Positions 24,480-35,727 are shown, counted from the stretch's first letter. The stretch is DNA of 64,000 nucleotides from Forficula auricularia (GCA_024734495.1 JALMQS010000411.1:719725-783724), one strand, 5' to 3'. The notes: generated from the sequence alone by a model not told the origin. Made by a program: numbers and translations.

Positions 24480-25351
24480 AGCCCAGTATTGTATATATAC
24501 AGTACTTATATGGGGCTTTCAGCTTACATCGGTAAATTTTTTTCTAGGATTGTTTGGTATGGTGTGATTATATCAAATCTAAGTTTGTGATCTCAAATTG
24601 TGGGGGACAACTTTTGGTGGCCGAAAAACCTCGAAATTTTTGGAATTTTTCCAGTTTTTCGCTTATAACTCGAAAACGGTCCACATTTTGTAAATAACCG
24701 TCCTATAGTAAATTATCAATAAAGTGGTCTAAGCAAAAGTTCATGTCAACAAAATCTCATAGAGAATGAGATAGAAATCTAGTTTCTAGGATTAGTAGTT
24801 TTCATTTTATGAAGGAAAAATTGCGATTTTTTGCAAAAATTTGCTGTTTTCCAAAACTTCAACCCCATTACGGCACGGGTTACCATTATCCGATTAAGAT
24901 GAAACTTTATTTGAATTGTAGAAAATTTAATCTAGATTAAAAATGTATAGAATGGTCTTTGTCGACAACGTGCTTCTTAATTGTCAAAATGGTAAAAAAT
25001 CGAAAAAAGTGCGAGTTTTGGGGATATTCAAAAGTGATCCAGGGAGCTGTTTTTTGATTCCCTTAAAAAATCGAACTACTTTTGCATTTTTTTAATCGTC
25101 GCGAAATGTTGTTCTCTTTAATTTACTATAGGACGGTTATTTATAAAATATGGACCGTTTTCGTGTTATAAAGGAAAAACTGGAAAAAATCCGAGGTTTT
25201 TCGGCAACCAAAAGTTGTCCCCCACACTTTCGAGGTCGCAAACTTAGATTTTACATACCCACACCATACCAAAAGATCCTAGAAAAAAATATTTTCCCGC
25301 AATTAATGCAAGCTGAACCACTTTTTGGATCCTCTACCTATATACTGGGCT
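24480..25351. mobile_element. Long inverted-repeat element (~870 bp)
   Basis: The ends AGCCCAGTAT (24,480) and ATACTGGGCT (to 25,351) are complementary. The arms match over several hundred bases with moderate divergence; for example ATAGTAAATT and AATTTACTAT, or TTGTGGGGGACAACTTTTGG and its counterpart near 25,215. A related decayed piece sits at 40,250-40,470. The open frame 25,150-25,368 is only the right arm and matches no protein family. A transcript would fold into a very long hairpin. Confidence 0.7.
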
Positions 25352-25635
25352 ATATGAAATATATTTAATTACGGTTAGTTTGCCATAAGAAACGGTTTAT
25401 CCTTGCCGTTACTCATCCCATGAGCCCCGCCCTTGGGGGGAGGGGGGTTCTGGAACTCCCCCCACCCATGGCTACGCCTTTGGGTATTTATATGTACAAT
25501 ATAATATTTAGTTAATAGATTTTTTATGGTAAATTGAAAGTTTTTGCCGAGAGTAGCAGAATTTTTATATATTGAAGGAGACAATAAAAGAGTGTGTCTT
25601 CTGCTGGAATTATAAATTTTATTTATTTATAACGA

Positions 25636-25670
25636 GACTATAGTTTCGAGGGCTTTGCCCTCTTCATCAG
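25636..25670 (-). ncRNA. Hammerhead-like motif in A2 left arm
   Basis: Minus strand: CTGATGA, extra A, stem II GAGGGC/GCCCTC with loop AAA, GAAA, palindrome ACTATAGT, then C at the predicted cleavage site. All fixed core positions are present. Confidence 0.5.
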
Positions 25671-25784
25671 TCTATTACAATGTATTCACAGGAATTAATT
25701 TATGAATGAAAGGTTAACATTTTTCATGTGGTTAGGTTAGAAATTACACAGGGTGGGCAAGTTAAGAATACATTGTAATAGACT

Positions 25785-25819
25785 GATGAAGAGGGCAAAG
25801 CCCTCGAAACTATAGTCTC
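25785..25819 (+). ncRNA. Hammerhead-like motif in A2 right arm
   Basis: Plus-strand counterpart of 25,636-25,670 with a perfect 6-bp stem II and the same short palindromic stem III. Transcription of the element from either strand would give one sense motif. Confidence 0.5.
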
Positions 25820-25891
25820 GTTATAAATAAATAAAATTTATAATTCCAGCAGAAGACACACTCTTTTATTGTCTCCTTCGATTTTTTATGG

Positions 25892-27835
25892 AATTTACTT
25901 CTGTGCGACGTTGATTTTTTTCATGTCAAAATCAAGGCCGTCCACCCACAGGTATTAAACCCCTGGAATAAACCATAACGTATATTAAAATAAGTGTTTC
26001 ACTAATAGAGAGCTTATGGCCTAAACATAGGATGGATTCACTACCTAAGTATTGAATTTTTAATTACAAGACAAACACACAAGATTATAGTTATTCCTCC
26101 AAATTGTTCCTGAAATAGATAATAAATCCCAGGGCAAAAAAGAATTACGGTTCTCAATTTGAATAAGCCAATATGTTATAAATTTGATTTACATCACGCG
26201 TGGGAAGTAACGCGAAATTCCATTGCCTATCGCTGAGCTCAATGTTGCGCTTCATGTACCACAAAGAGGGGGAATAGATTTAAATAATTTCCAATTTCAT
26301 TTCATAAATAACATTGAACTCGATTCGGAACAACACGAATCTTATTCCAAATTCATGGATATATTTTTAAAATAAAAAGTAGAAAAGAACGTGGAATAAA
26401 CGAACTGACTATTTACCATATGCCTGTGAATGTGTGAGGTCAAATTTTGTGTGCACTCTTCTCCTATCTTAAAAACCAATAAGAATTTCTTCTGATTAAT
26501 AATTTCATTAATTAGTTTTTTTCTTACTGTGTTTAAGAGATGAATATATTTTAATGGAAACGAATCAGTATAACCTGTGGTTTATTCTAATGCATTTTCT
26601 AAAATTGTTTATATATTAAGCTAACTTTTTTACCTACATCAGATTAGTTATTTGAAATAACAGACTATTTCTAAATAAAAGATACATTTTCATTTTTAAC
26701 TTTATATTATCTACGGTTGCAAAAGGAAGAAAAAGGATTGTTTGATCACAAGTCAATTTTGCATCCATTGTGTTGAGTGACAACAAGGGTGGGGCACCAT
26801 TTCGCCTTTTGTCTTTCTTTGCTTAAATTAAATAATTTGGTTCCTATCCAGATGAATTTGTGTGTGTGTTTAGGTCTAGACCTAGACAAACAACAAATAT
26901 GTCACTAATAAATATATTCCTTAAAGAACTCTATTCATAATTTTTTTTTCAGTTTGTATTCCCTTTTCTAATAAATATATCAGTTTATAAGTCTGAAAAC
27001 AAAATAAATTTCGGCAACGCTACTTGTTCTTTTAAAATAAGCCTTAATCAACAAACGATGTTTGTTTTCTCTTGACGTAAAAGTCGAAAGAGCGAGAATC
27101 CACAAATTATGTTGCCTGAGAAAACTTTCATCACATTTCTTTATTTACTAAACAAGGAACGGATTTTTATTCTAAAAAATTTACGGCTGAAACTTTCTTT
27201 CCATCCCCTTTGTTGATTTATAAAAAGCTGAGTTTTGGCTGATAAGAAAATATATTAAAATTCAGCTTTTTATATGGAAAATGTATGAATTTAAATGAAA
27301 AACAAATAACAATCTTAATCACTACTTTTTCTTCATTAAATGCATCTAGACTAAATTTAAATAGCATCTTTTTCTGGAGATAAGATCGTCATTATTATAT
27401 CCATCTGCTGATTATTGACAATACACTATAACCAAAACAACAACTCGAGGGTGCATAAATTAAAATTCTACTTTTTTGGACTATCTTGGCCAAATTTTAA
27501 ATAATTAGTCTTTAATAACACTCTAAAACTATTAGTGCATAATCAATTTCATGAAATAAAGTTTAATTGGTGCCAGGAAATATGTCCTATCCCTTGTAGA
27601 ACACTTTGTCTAGATGTTTTTCAGGCATTAGGAGATCTTTTAGACATCTTAAACATATCTTAAAGACAATAAGACCTTAATAAGTCATCTTCGAGAGCGA
27701 GTGTGCTATCTGGAATTAGGTCCTAATATTACTCATTTACTTAGAAACCTGTTAAATTATTAGCACAAAAATGAACTAACACAAAGATAAGATTAAAAAT
27801 TATAAAATAAAAATATATATATATATATCAGGGTC
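25892..27835. other. AT-rich stretch without a supported gene
   Basis: Nothing recognised apart from short simple repeats. Confidence 0.4.
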
Positions 27836-27839
27836 GTGA

Positions 27840-28350
27840 GGTCCATGGATGCTCTGGATGTGGAGCATCCCTAAAATTTCAAACGTTTAGAGGATTTTCA
27901 CAAATATCGTATATAAGGTCGACTTCAAAATTTCAAGAGGATCTTTAAATTTTCAAATTATTATTTGTTATTTCAAATATTTCTATAAAAAACATTTTTT
28001 GTTTTGAAAAGTATTTTGGTTCTTGAAATGAAATAAAATTGTTGCATAGTTTCATGGGGCAATTAAAATGAATGATTTTTACGAAAAGGGTGCTTATAGA
28101 AGGTTTGAAGTCCCTGCCTGTTATTTATTCCAGTTCAAGCTTGTCTGAGACAAGTCCAGACGAGTTTTAGTCGAATAAAAATTGTTCTCGCTGAGAAACT
28201 ATTGAAATAGAAATAATACAAAAAAGGAATAAATAAAGATGATTCGGGAATCTCTGGACTAATCCATTTCTAAGAACTACAAAATATAAGATCGAAAATA
28301 ACTAGAAGTACTATTTAGACAAGTCATAGCAATAGAATTAGGAGAAATTT
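27840..28350 (+). repeat. Dispersed ~500-bp repeat, copy 2 (uninterrupted)
   Basis: Collinear with 8,615-9,545 from GTGGAGCATCCC to TTTAGACAAGTCAT, but without the A1 insertion. It therefore defines the pre-insertion sequence (GAGGATTTTCACAAATATC) at that site. Confidence 0.7.
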
Positions 28351-28354
28351 AAGA

Positions 28355-30237
28355 TTTTCTTATAGGACAGTCTGATTCATTGTGGGTCGATTTCCATCTC
28401 AGGGACTGTGGAGATTAAGTCACAAGATTTAATTTCTGACTCCTACCCTTAATCACAGAAAGCTGTATCCGTTTGGGGCCAAGGTCCAAATATTTTTAAA
28501 AATATAATGTTAAATATGAAAAATAACGAAAATGATGCCGTATTTGATGAAATTTGCGAAAAACAAGCCAAGATTAAAATTTTTTTCAAAATATTAATGT
28601 TACTTTTTTTGGTCAGCATCTCCTGGTTGAAAAGTCACCAACCGCCACTGATAGATATATAAAAAAACTCTTTTTAAAAAAGATGCTGCACTAAAAAGAA
28701 GAAAATATTTTTATCTTTCATACTTTAAACATTTGCTTCTCAAAACAAGCTCCTCCCCCGCAGGTTTTTATTTATAATTATGTGAATAAAATTTTTCTTA
28801 GGGTATTAAAGAAAAATATATTTTCTGCTTTTTAGTGAATTTTGAGATAAAAGCGTGATTATTATTATTTTTTTGTATATTTTTTCATTAAAAATCTTTG
28901 ACGCTCTCATGATGTTATTTATTTATCCTAATTTCTTGAAAATTTTAATTTTAATTTTTACAATGTTTTGAATTAAAAAGAACATTTTCATTAAAAAAAT
29001 TAATCTAATCCTTTTGAACCTTTTTTACTATATTTGATTGAAAGTCAAATAAAAAAACACTCGAAAGTAATGATCTGAAATTTGTAATACTTAGATGTTT
29101 ATTATAATAAACATAATTTTTTGAACAGTTTTAATTTTCTCATTCAAATCCTTGATAACAAAATTTATCTAATCGTCGAAATCTGCAAGTCTTGGAAAAA
29201 GTTCAACATAGCGGAAATTGAATTCCAAAATATTAAAAATACTATATAATTTTTATATTATTTCTTAACGTTTGATTTTTTATAATTTAGTAATAATAAA
29301 AAAAAATTAAATATTCATAAATATTTTTTTATTTCTTCATTTACTTGCTGAAATCTCTTACGCATGTCCTTAATTAGCAAAGTAATGTATACTATATGTT
29401 TACATATTTGTAAAGCTATTAACGCAAGCATAAAGTATACACATACCAAGAATTTTTTAAATTAATACTTGCTGAATTGAATTTTAATCGAAAGAAGGCA
29501 CTTGAAATATTGTCGGACTTTTCTTGTTTTTCATGAAATAACACAATAACTTACCCCTGGTCCTGCAATAAGATCAAGAGTCCTGGTAAGCCTCCGACAT
29601 CAGACTGCCCTCAGATCGAGGTCATTTGAGATCACAGCCCCACGACTGTGGAACTCAATGCCCTCTGCCCTGAGACAACCATCCTCTTGCTGCCCGCTTT
29701 TTGCGTGGACTCACTGAAGCTTTATCATGCTAATACTATAGCCTCTAACTTATATTTTATATTTTTTAATATATATTTTGTATTTTTATTTTTGTATTTT
29801 TTATATTTTGGTTTTGTTTTTTGTATTTTTATATCTAATTTGTATTTTATTTTTCTTTATATTGTTAATCTCTATATTTGTCAGATTCTTTTTTTTTTTT
29901 GAATGTACACTATAAGGGTCTACTCTGACCTATGTACATAACATCATTAATAAATAAATAAATAAATAAACAACAACCCCTTAAAAGAAACGAATATATT
30001 ACAGCCGTTCTAGTTGAGTTATAGACTTTAACTTTGGCAGTTGGGACGGATTTAATATATTCTTTAATATTGGAATCGTTTGAATAAGTCAACGCTACAT
30101 TAAGTTTATCAATTACTATTCGAAAACTACAGTATCATAAACAGAAATGTTTTCACTATTAACTTTAATATATTATAATTATTATTTTAATTATTATTTT
30201 ATTATTATTTTTTTATTATTTTAATATATTTACTTTA
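28355..30237. other. AT-rich stretch without a supported gene
   Basis: A GC-richer patch at 29,560-29,700 is followed by a T-rich run giving an F/Y/I-rich frame (29,648-29,902) that has no recognised domain. An AATA tetranucleotide run sits at 29,949-29,970. No gene is supported. Confidence 0.4.
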
Positions 30238-30245
30238 TTATATAG

Positions 30246-31041
30246 CAAGAATTGCTACAGCGTGGCTCTGAGCCGCATGCGGCTCTTCAGTCAATCTCGT
30301 GCGGCTCTTGAACCTTCTTGAATAATACTGATTTTAAATAGTATAATAAATAAAATAAAAAAATAATAATACAAAAATTATAATTAATTTATGTTATGGA
30401 GGTAGTTCTAAAAATTGTTAATTACATTCTCTCAACTGCAAAGGCACACCGAGAGTTCAAATCCTTCATACAGTACTTGAATAATGACGAACTTTCTGAT
30501 TATGTATCTTGGTACTGTTTAGTGAGATGGCTATCGGTAAGCAATGTTCTTGCCAGATTTTTTCAATTACTTGCTGCAATTAAACAGTTTATGCAAGAAA
30601 AATAAAAATTCTTTCCTGAACTTGATGACCCCCAATGGTTGTTAGATTTGGCTTTTTTACCGATGTGGTTCAGCATTTACAAACGTTAAACATATCATTA
30701 CACGAAAGAGAAAAACTCATTTCTGATTTAGTGCAGAGTGTATTTAGCTTTTATGGCAAATTAAGACTCTTTCGAAAAGACCTTGAAGCTAAGACATTGG
30801 CTCACGTCAAATGTTTGAAGAAAATTATTGAAAACCACCCTCAGGGCAAACAGAAGATTATTTGTGCAAAATATCTGGTCTTGCTGAAGAAATAAATGAT
30901 AGATTTAATGATTTGAGAACACTCAAACCTTCGTGTGTCTTTTTTTAATAACCCATTAATTAATCTCCAAACAATGTGGCTCGCTTTGAAATAGTTTTAT
31001 AAATTTGCGGCTCTCAAAGTTAATGTTAGTGGGCACCCCTG
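30246..31041 (+). mobile_element. hAT transposon remnant with 8-bp target duplication
   Basis: A 796-bp unit flanked by TTATATAG at 30,238-30,245 and 31,042-31,049, the 8-bp duplication typical of hAT elements. The right end read inward is CAGGGGTGCCCAC, a usual hAT terminus; the left end CAAGAATTGCTAC resembles it after several transitions. Subterminal GAGCCGC motifs occur at both ends. It encloses a broken piece of transposase (30,396-30,950), so it is an internally deleted, inactive copy. Confidence 0.8.
30396..30950 (+). pseudogene. hAT transposase fragment (ZBED/GTF2IRD2-like class), frameshifted
   Basis: The first frame (to a stop at 30,603) contains AHREFKSFIQYL and WYCLVRWLSVSNVL, matching the conserved central block of hAT transposases related to ZBED5, SCAND3 and GTF2IRD2, where a VRWLS-type motif is typical. 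After the stop the match resumes as PELDDPQWLLDLAFL, then shifts frame near a T-run at about 30,654 and continues as DVVQHLQTLNISLHEREKL and DLVQSVFSFYGKLRL up to 30,893. A last related piece (GLAEEINDRFNDL) is in another frame. The N-terminal zinc finger and the C-terminal dimerisation domain are missing. It is a dead internal fragment of a cut-and-paste transposase. Confidence 0.75.
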
Positions 31042-31049
31042 TTATATAG

Positions 31050-32060
31050 GATATTTTTGATCGCAATAAACGTATTCTCTTTGTTGGACAAATTATATCA
31101 ACTTATCCAAGAAATTTGATTAAGTATACTTTGGAAAATATATAATTACCTAATTACATTACATTAGATATTTCCAAAAATAGTTTTGAAATGTATTCAT
31201 TAGAATAATACCTATCAATAGATAGCAGGAATTTCAAGGAGAAGAAATGTCATATAAGTTCACTTTGCACGATAATAGTAGAATAAAGAATTTTTTACAG
31301 AGTCCTTGTTGTTATGGATTCCCAGAAAGATTCTCTTTCAAGAGAAATTTGAAATCTAATAAAAATGATCCATGACAATACAAGATTCGTAATTATACAA
31401 AAAGAAGAGGAATGATCCATCCCCTTAAAAAATTTCTATAATTTGATTTTTTGAAATTTTTGTTAATTAAAAAAATATATATATATAAATATTTTTGTCA
31501 AAATATACCATATTACGCCTTTCTTAGGCCTATATTTTTATAGTCTCTGAATAAACCCTATAATATACACCCTATGAATAATAAAATACTCCAGTCTTTA
31601 TTTGTAATTGTAAGAAAATCTCAAAATTGTTAATTTTAGCTCCTTTTTACGGTTGGCTATGTATACGTAGTAAGGAGAGGGACAACCCCTTGCAGTGCAC
31701 CCCTACAAAACTCATAGTCCCCCTAGAAAAACTCCATTATTACGAGGCATCAAACTTATGTATTTCTCATTCAATTATTTCGTTACTTACAAAATTTGTC
31801 AATTCTACTAAAAAGTTGTTGAACTATAATCGGATTACCGAAATTGAAACCTTGTGGTGGTTAATCAGCTGACCGGCTGCCCTCCCTAAGAAAAGTCCCT
31901 AACTACACCAATGGTTGGCCATAAAAATATGATATTTTTACAACCAACCTTTTGGAACGGGTTTTTCAATATTTAAGATTCAAAAAGATTGACTGCCACT
32001 TACCAGTGTTATCAGTCCGACATTCAAGCTTTCATAAATTTCATTCACAGGGTCTAATTT
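31050..32060. other. AT-rich stretch without a supported gene
   Basis: The frame at 31,627-31,872 has mixed composition but no recognised domain or splice context. No other feature. Confidence 0.4.
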
Positions 32061-32061
32061 A

Positions 32062-32315
32062 TAATAATAAAACTTGAGTAAGATACGAGGTAGGTTTCAC
32101 AAAAAAGAAAATAAAACAAAATTGAGTTTTGAATTCGATATATTTGAAGTTAGCCCATCATCGAGTCTAAGAAAACTGATTATATATTGATTATATAATC
32201 AGTTTTCTTAGACTCCTGATGATGGACTAACTCTCGAAATATATCGAATTCAAAACTCAATTTTGTTTTATTTCTTTTTTGTGAAACCTACCTCGTATCT
32301 TACTCAAGTTTTATT
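32062..32315. repeat. Foldback element family E (~250 bp palindrome)
   Basis: Arms from AAAACTTGAGTAAGATACGA through GAATTCGATATATTTG meet a near-perfect complement around a TATATTGATTATATA centre. The right arm contains a weak hammerhead-like motif (32,216-32,245). The left-arm equivalent is damaged (CGATGATGGG where CTGATGATGG is expected). Confidence 0.7.
32216..32245 (+). ncRNA. Weak hammerhead-like motif in foldback E
   Basis: CTGATGAT, a short imperfect stem II (GGA/TCT), GAAA, palindromic ATATAT, then C. The core boxes are exact, but stem II is poor and stem I is interrupted. Confidence 0.3.
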
Positions 32316-32621
32316 ATTATATTAAAATGTTTTCACCTAGAACCAACACCGAACTCCTTAAAAGTTAGGTCTAATTTAAATGAAACGTTTCGAGAAAACA
32401 TGTTCACTTAAAAGAATACATATTTTTCCCAAAAATATAGATATTTCAATTAAAACTTTCAATTTGAGTGTTTTTACTTTGATTTCAAAAAAATTTTTCA
32501 TAAAATATATTAATATTTAATACTATAAACGATAAAATTAGCCATAAATATTAAATATAAACTTATACGCAGTTTCAAAATTCGAAACTCTAATTGAATT
32601 GAATTTGTTCTTCTTTTTTAG

Positions 32622-32812
32622 GTATAGCGTGGAGTTTTCGTTTTCCCTCGCTGACCGGTTCCTTGTCCCGCCGGGCGAATAAAATGCCTGGGGGCGTCGG
32701 TGGTCCAGGGGGTGCCATCCCCTACCGCCCTCATATGGAAATCCGCCAATGGCTCGCCGTCCTAGAACTACCCCAATATCAAGAACATTTCGATAGATTC
32801 AACGGCGTTGAA
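32622..32812 (+). CDS. SAM-domain protein, exon with first half of SAM domain
   Basis: The exon is preceded by a pyrimidine-rich acceptor (TTCTTTTTTAG) and ends GAA|GTAAGT in phase 0. An ATG at 32,684 starts a Gly-rich lead (MPGGVGGPGG) and then MEIRQWLAVLELPQYQEHF, the first helices of a sterile alpha motif, a protein-interaction (sometimes RNA-binding) domain. The frame is open upstream to the acceptor (WSFRFPSLTGSLSRRANK), so the exon may be fully internal with the start further upstream. GC content is well above the flanks. The residues do not show the RNA-binding signature of Smaug-type SAM domains, so an adaptor or signalling role is more likely; I cannot assign a specific family. Confidence 0.8.
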
Positions 32813-33226
32813 GTAAGTAGCTTTTAATTAAATTAACTCTATATAATTTTAAATTTATCTTAAAAAACAAACAAAAATTAATTATTAATTTAAGAGTGTA
32901 CTAATAATTAAATAATTAATATTTTCTCGTATAATTATTTTTATTTATATATTTTACAATTTATATTAGGAATATAGGACAGTGGTTTCCACCTAGTGTT
33001 GTACAACTCTTAAATACTAAATTTTTCTCAGTAATACTAAAGAAATTTCTCAAATAACTTGATATCAGAAATATCAAGTTAATTTCAGAAAATCTTAATT
33101 GTATTTCAGAATTCTCAAATGAATAATAGAAAGTTACAATTGTTTTTCAGAATTCTCAAATGAATACTAGAAAATCACAATTGTATTTCAGAAATCTCTA
33201 TTAAATTTCATAAAACCTCGATTGTA

Positions 33227-34480
33227 TTAGGTTGTTTCAAAAGTTTTGTCTGTTTTAATGTCATGTGTTTTTGTAGCTCCATATCTCAATAAATATTTAT
33301 TCTACTGTGTCGTGGTATATACTGATAGATAGAGAATTTTGTACTCTATACATTGCTGTTCATTTTTTTTCCAAATTTTAATTTTTTGCCTCTTTTCAGG
33401 TTATTACCATGTAATGTCGTTAAGCGATTTTCGTCCAATTTTTTTCTACGAATTCAAATTGAACCAAAGCGCTGCCGAAACAGCCCGAAAAATTAACCAG
33501 GGATTTGGCAATGATAGTGTTAATGAACGCACTGTTCAACGTTGGTTTGCGAAATTTCGTTCCGGAGATTTTAGCCTCGAAGATGAGCCCCGAAGTGGTC
33601 GACCAGTAATCCAGGACGAGGATTTGAGGACCCTGGTGGAGACTGACCCATCACAAACGGTGCGTGGGATGGCGGAAGAACTTGCCGTCAGCTCCCATGC
33701 GGTTTTTGATGGTTTAAAACGTATTGAAAAGGTCGAAAAGCTCGAAAAGTGGGTGCCCCACGATTTGAACGATCGACAGAAATTGTCACGTTTCGAGGTC
33801 TGTTCTTCTTTGCTTTTGCGCAACCAAAACGATCCTTTTTTGGATCGGATCGTCACGTGTGATGAAAAGTGGATCCTCTACGACAACAGGAGACGTCCAG
33901 GACAGTGGTTGAACACCGATGAGCCACCCAGGCACTTCACAAAGGCGAAAACCCACCAAAAAAAGACCATGGTTACTGTATGGTGGTCAACGGCTGGTGT
34001 GATTCACTATAACTTTCTGCAACTGGGCCAAATCATAACAGCAGAGTCCTATTGTGAGGAAATCGACTGAATGTACCGAAAATTTCGTCAGCTGCAGCGG
34101 CACTGGTCAACTGAAGAGGTCCGATCCTGCTCCACGACAACGCCGCACGTTTCACAAATCACCGTCCGAAAATTAAACGAATTGAGCGTCGAAGTTCTGC
34201 CTCACCCACCATACTCTCCAGACCTCTCGCCAGACCGACTACCATCTTTTCAAGCACTTCGATAACTTTCTCACCGGTAGAACCAGGACCAGGCAAAAAC
34301 GGACCTTGTCGACTTCATCGAATCCCGAGCACCCAATTTTTATGCCGACGGAATTAATAGACTTGTGTTACGTTGGGAAAAGTGCACTGATTCAAATGGC
34401 GCTTATTTCGATTAAATTGAATAAGTATTCAGTGAGATATTACAGTTTAAACTAGACTCATAGTTTGTTGTTTATATATG
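33227..34480 (+). mobile_element. Mariner element (cecropia/Hsmar1-type), inactive
   Basis: The left terminus TTAGGTTGTTTCAAAAG follows a TA dinucleotide, as for Tc1/mariner insertions. TTAGGTTG with a downstream CAAAAG is characteristic of this mariner group. I could not find a convincing right inverted repeat after the stop codon, so the right boundary is approximate. The transposase gene inside is frameshifted. Confidence 0.75.
33414..34415 (+). pseudogene. Mariner transposase, frameshifted
   Basis: From the ATG at 33,414 the reading frame shows the paired helix-turn-helix region ([38 protein letters not shown]), the linker WVPHDL and the first catalytic aspartate in [11 protein letters not shown] (about 33,857). 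The frame stops at 34,068. The second catalytic block (LLHDNA, near 34,130) and the YSPDLSP block (near 34,215) are in shifted frames, and the C-terminal end with NGAYFD-like residues ends at the TAA at 34,413. At least three frameshifts separate these parts. Total length (~1,000 bp) is near the ~345-codon family size, so decay is by small indels and not large deletions. The motifs place it with the cecropia/Hsmar1 mariners. Confidence 0.85.
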
Positions 34481-35040
34481 TTTATTTTCTGAATAATACA
34501 ATTGACATTTTCTGAAATTGAATTGAGATTTCTGAAATTCAATATTTAATGATTTTCTATTATTCAAATGAGAATTCACAAATACGTTACAATTGGGATT
34601 AAATTGATATTTTTTTAAATATAATTGGAAAAGGTTGTTTCCAGTTCACTGTGAAAATACAACAGATTTTATATTTTAGTTTCTTATTAAGAAAAACCTC
34701 AATATTTTTACATTAATAATAGATTTTATTCAAAATATTTAAATTATACAAAACTTGATAAAAAATAAATACTAGAATTAGAATACAGGATGATACCTAT
34801 ATGTTTTTCTTTTGTAGGATATTAGATAATAGTTAATAAGCACTTCAGATGATTAGATAGAGACAATGATTTGGCTAGGTATAAATAACATTGAAAATTT
34901 ATTAATAATTAATACACGTATATAAATTAATACATTTTTTCATTTCAAAATATTATTAACATAAAAAATAATAATAATATTTAATACATTTATTAAAACT
35001 TAATATTTATTACACCCATTTAATTCATTTTTTTTTTTAG

Positions 35041-35152
35041 GAATTACTTACATTTTCTGAAGCCGACATTAAAGATCTCGGAGTAAAAAATTCCGCTCAT
35101 CGAGCACGAATTGTCTCTAGTTTATTTGCTTTAAAGAGCAAATACGAAAATG
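35041..35152 (+). CDS. SAM-domain protein, exon with second half of SAM domain
   Basis: Acceptor TTTTTTTTTTAG and donor AATG|GTGAGT, 112 nt, entered in phase 0 and left with one base over. It encodes ELLTFSEADIKDLGVKN and SAHRARIVSSLFALKSKYEN, the last helices of the SAM fold; the L..L.EADI.DLGV...HR.RI pattern is diagnostic of the family. Together with the preceding exon it completes a ~65-residue domain. The split of the domain by a phase-0 intron and the clean join strongly support both exons. Confidence 0.85.
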
Positions 35153-35727
35153 GTGAGTTACCTTCCAATAAAAATATTTGAATATAATTTAGGGGTTCCA
35201 ATCGATGTTGCGCTGCGCTCCTACAGCCAGCGCACTCTTTCGAGTTCACCCTTAACTAACAAATATTTAGCCACACGTTAACGCCACCCAATGGCAGAAG
35301 CAAGCATTAGGGCGAAAATTTGTACTATGATATTTAAGCAAATTTCAAAAATAAATAAATAAATAGTTATTTAATACGACCAGAGATATTGATACATCCC
35401 AAAAGAATTTTCTTTTCTTATCCTTGTTTAGAAATATTTTAGACGTGAATAATATTCTTCTTTCTTTCTGTCTCTGAGTTTGTGCCTCTATCTGGATTTA
35501 GATACTCAAGAGCGGAAAAATTTATTGAACTGATTAGATTTTGGGATTTCTATCTTCAGATGTTCCAGGTGAAAATGTAATAATTAAAAAAAATCAAATT
35601 GTGTTATTTAACAATTATAGATATAAATTAAATTGAAAATTTTTGTGCCGAGGGTAGCAGAATTTTTATATATTGAAGGAGACAATAAAAGAGTGTGTCT
35701 TTTGCTGGAATTATAAATTTATAACGA

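Larger units (their letters stand above)
25530..25879 (-). mobile_element. Foldback element family A, copy A2
   Basis: This 350-bp palindrome is flanked by a perfect 12-bp duplication, GATTTTTTATGG (25,518-25,529 and 25,880-25,891). The one-sided tail (GAAAGTTTTTGCCGAGAGTA) is on the left, so orientation is opposite to A1. Both arms carry intact hammerhead-like motifs. Both arms share a private base (ATGTATTC/GAATACAT where other copies have GGATTC or GAATCC), so the arms are copies of each other rather than independent insertions. Confidence 0.8.
33050..34625. repeat. Short-motif repeats in inverted arrangement around the mariner
   Basis: Before the mariner, units such as TTCTCAAATGAATA, TAGAAA and ATTGTATTTCAGAA recur at a spacing near 50 bases. 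After it (about 34,490-34,625) the complementary sequence appears (TTCTGAAATTG, TATTCAAATGAGAATT). The arms probably formed one foldback element into which the mariner inserted. Confidence 0.55.
32813..35040 (+). other. Intron of SAM-domain gene
   Basis: GTAAGT to a T-rich acceptor ending TTTTTAG. The intron carries a dead mariner lying between inverted arms, described separately. Confidence 0.75.

Noticed and set aside
29648..29902. 84-aa F/Y/I-rich frame as a membrane protein
   Set aside because: The frame arises from a T-rich low-complexity run and has no conserved start context or splice signals.
30010..30092. Minus-strand frame ending near the hAT element as a gene
   Set aside because: Short, AT-biased and overlapping simple repeats.
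33536..33856. Minus-strand 106-aa frame
   Set aside because: Antisense shadow of the mariner transposase.
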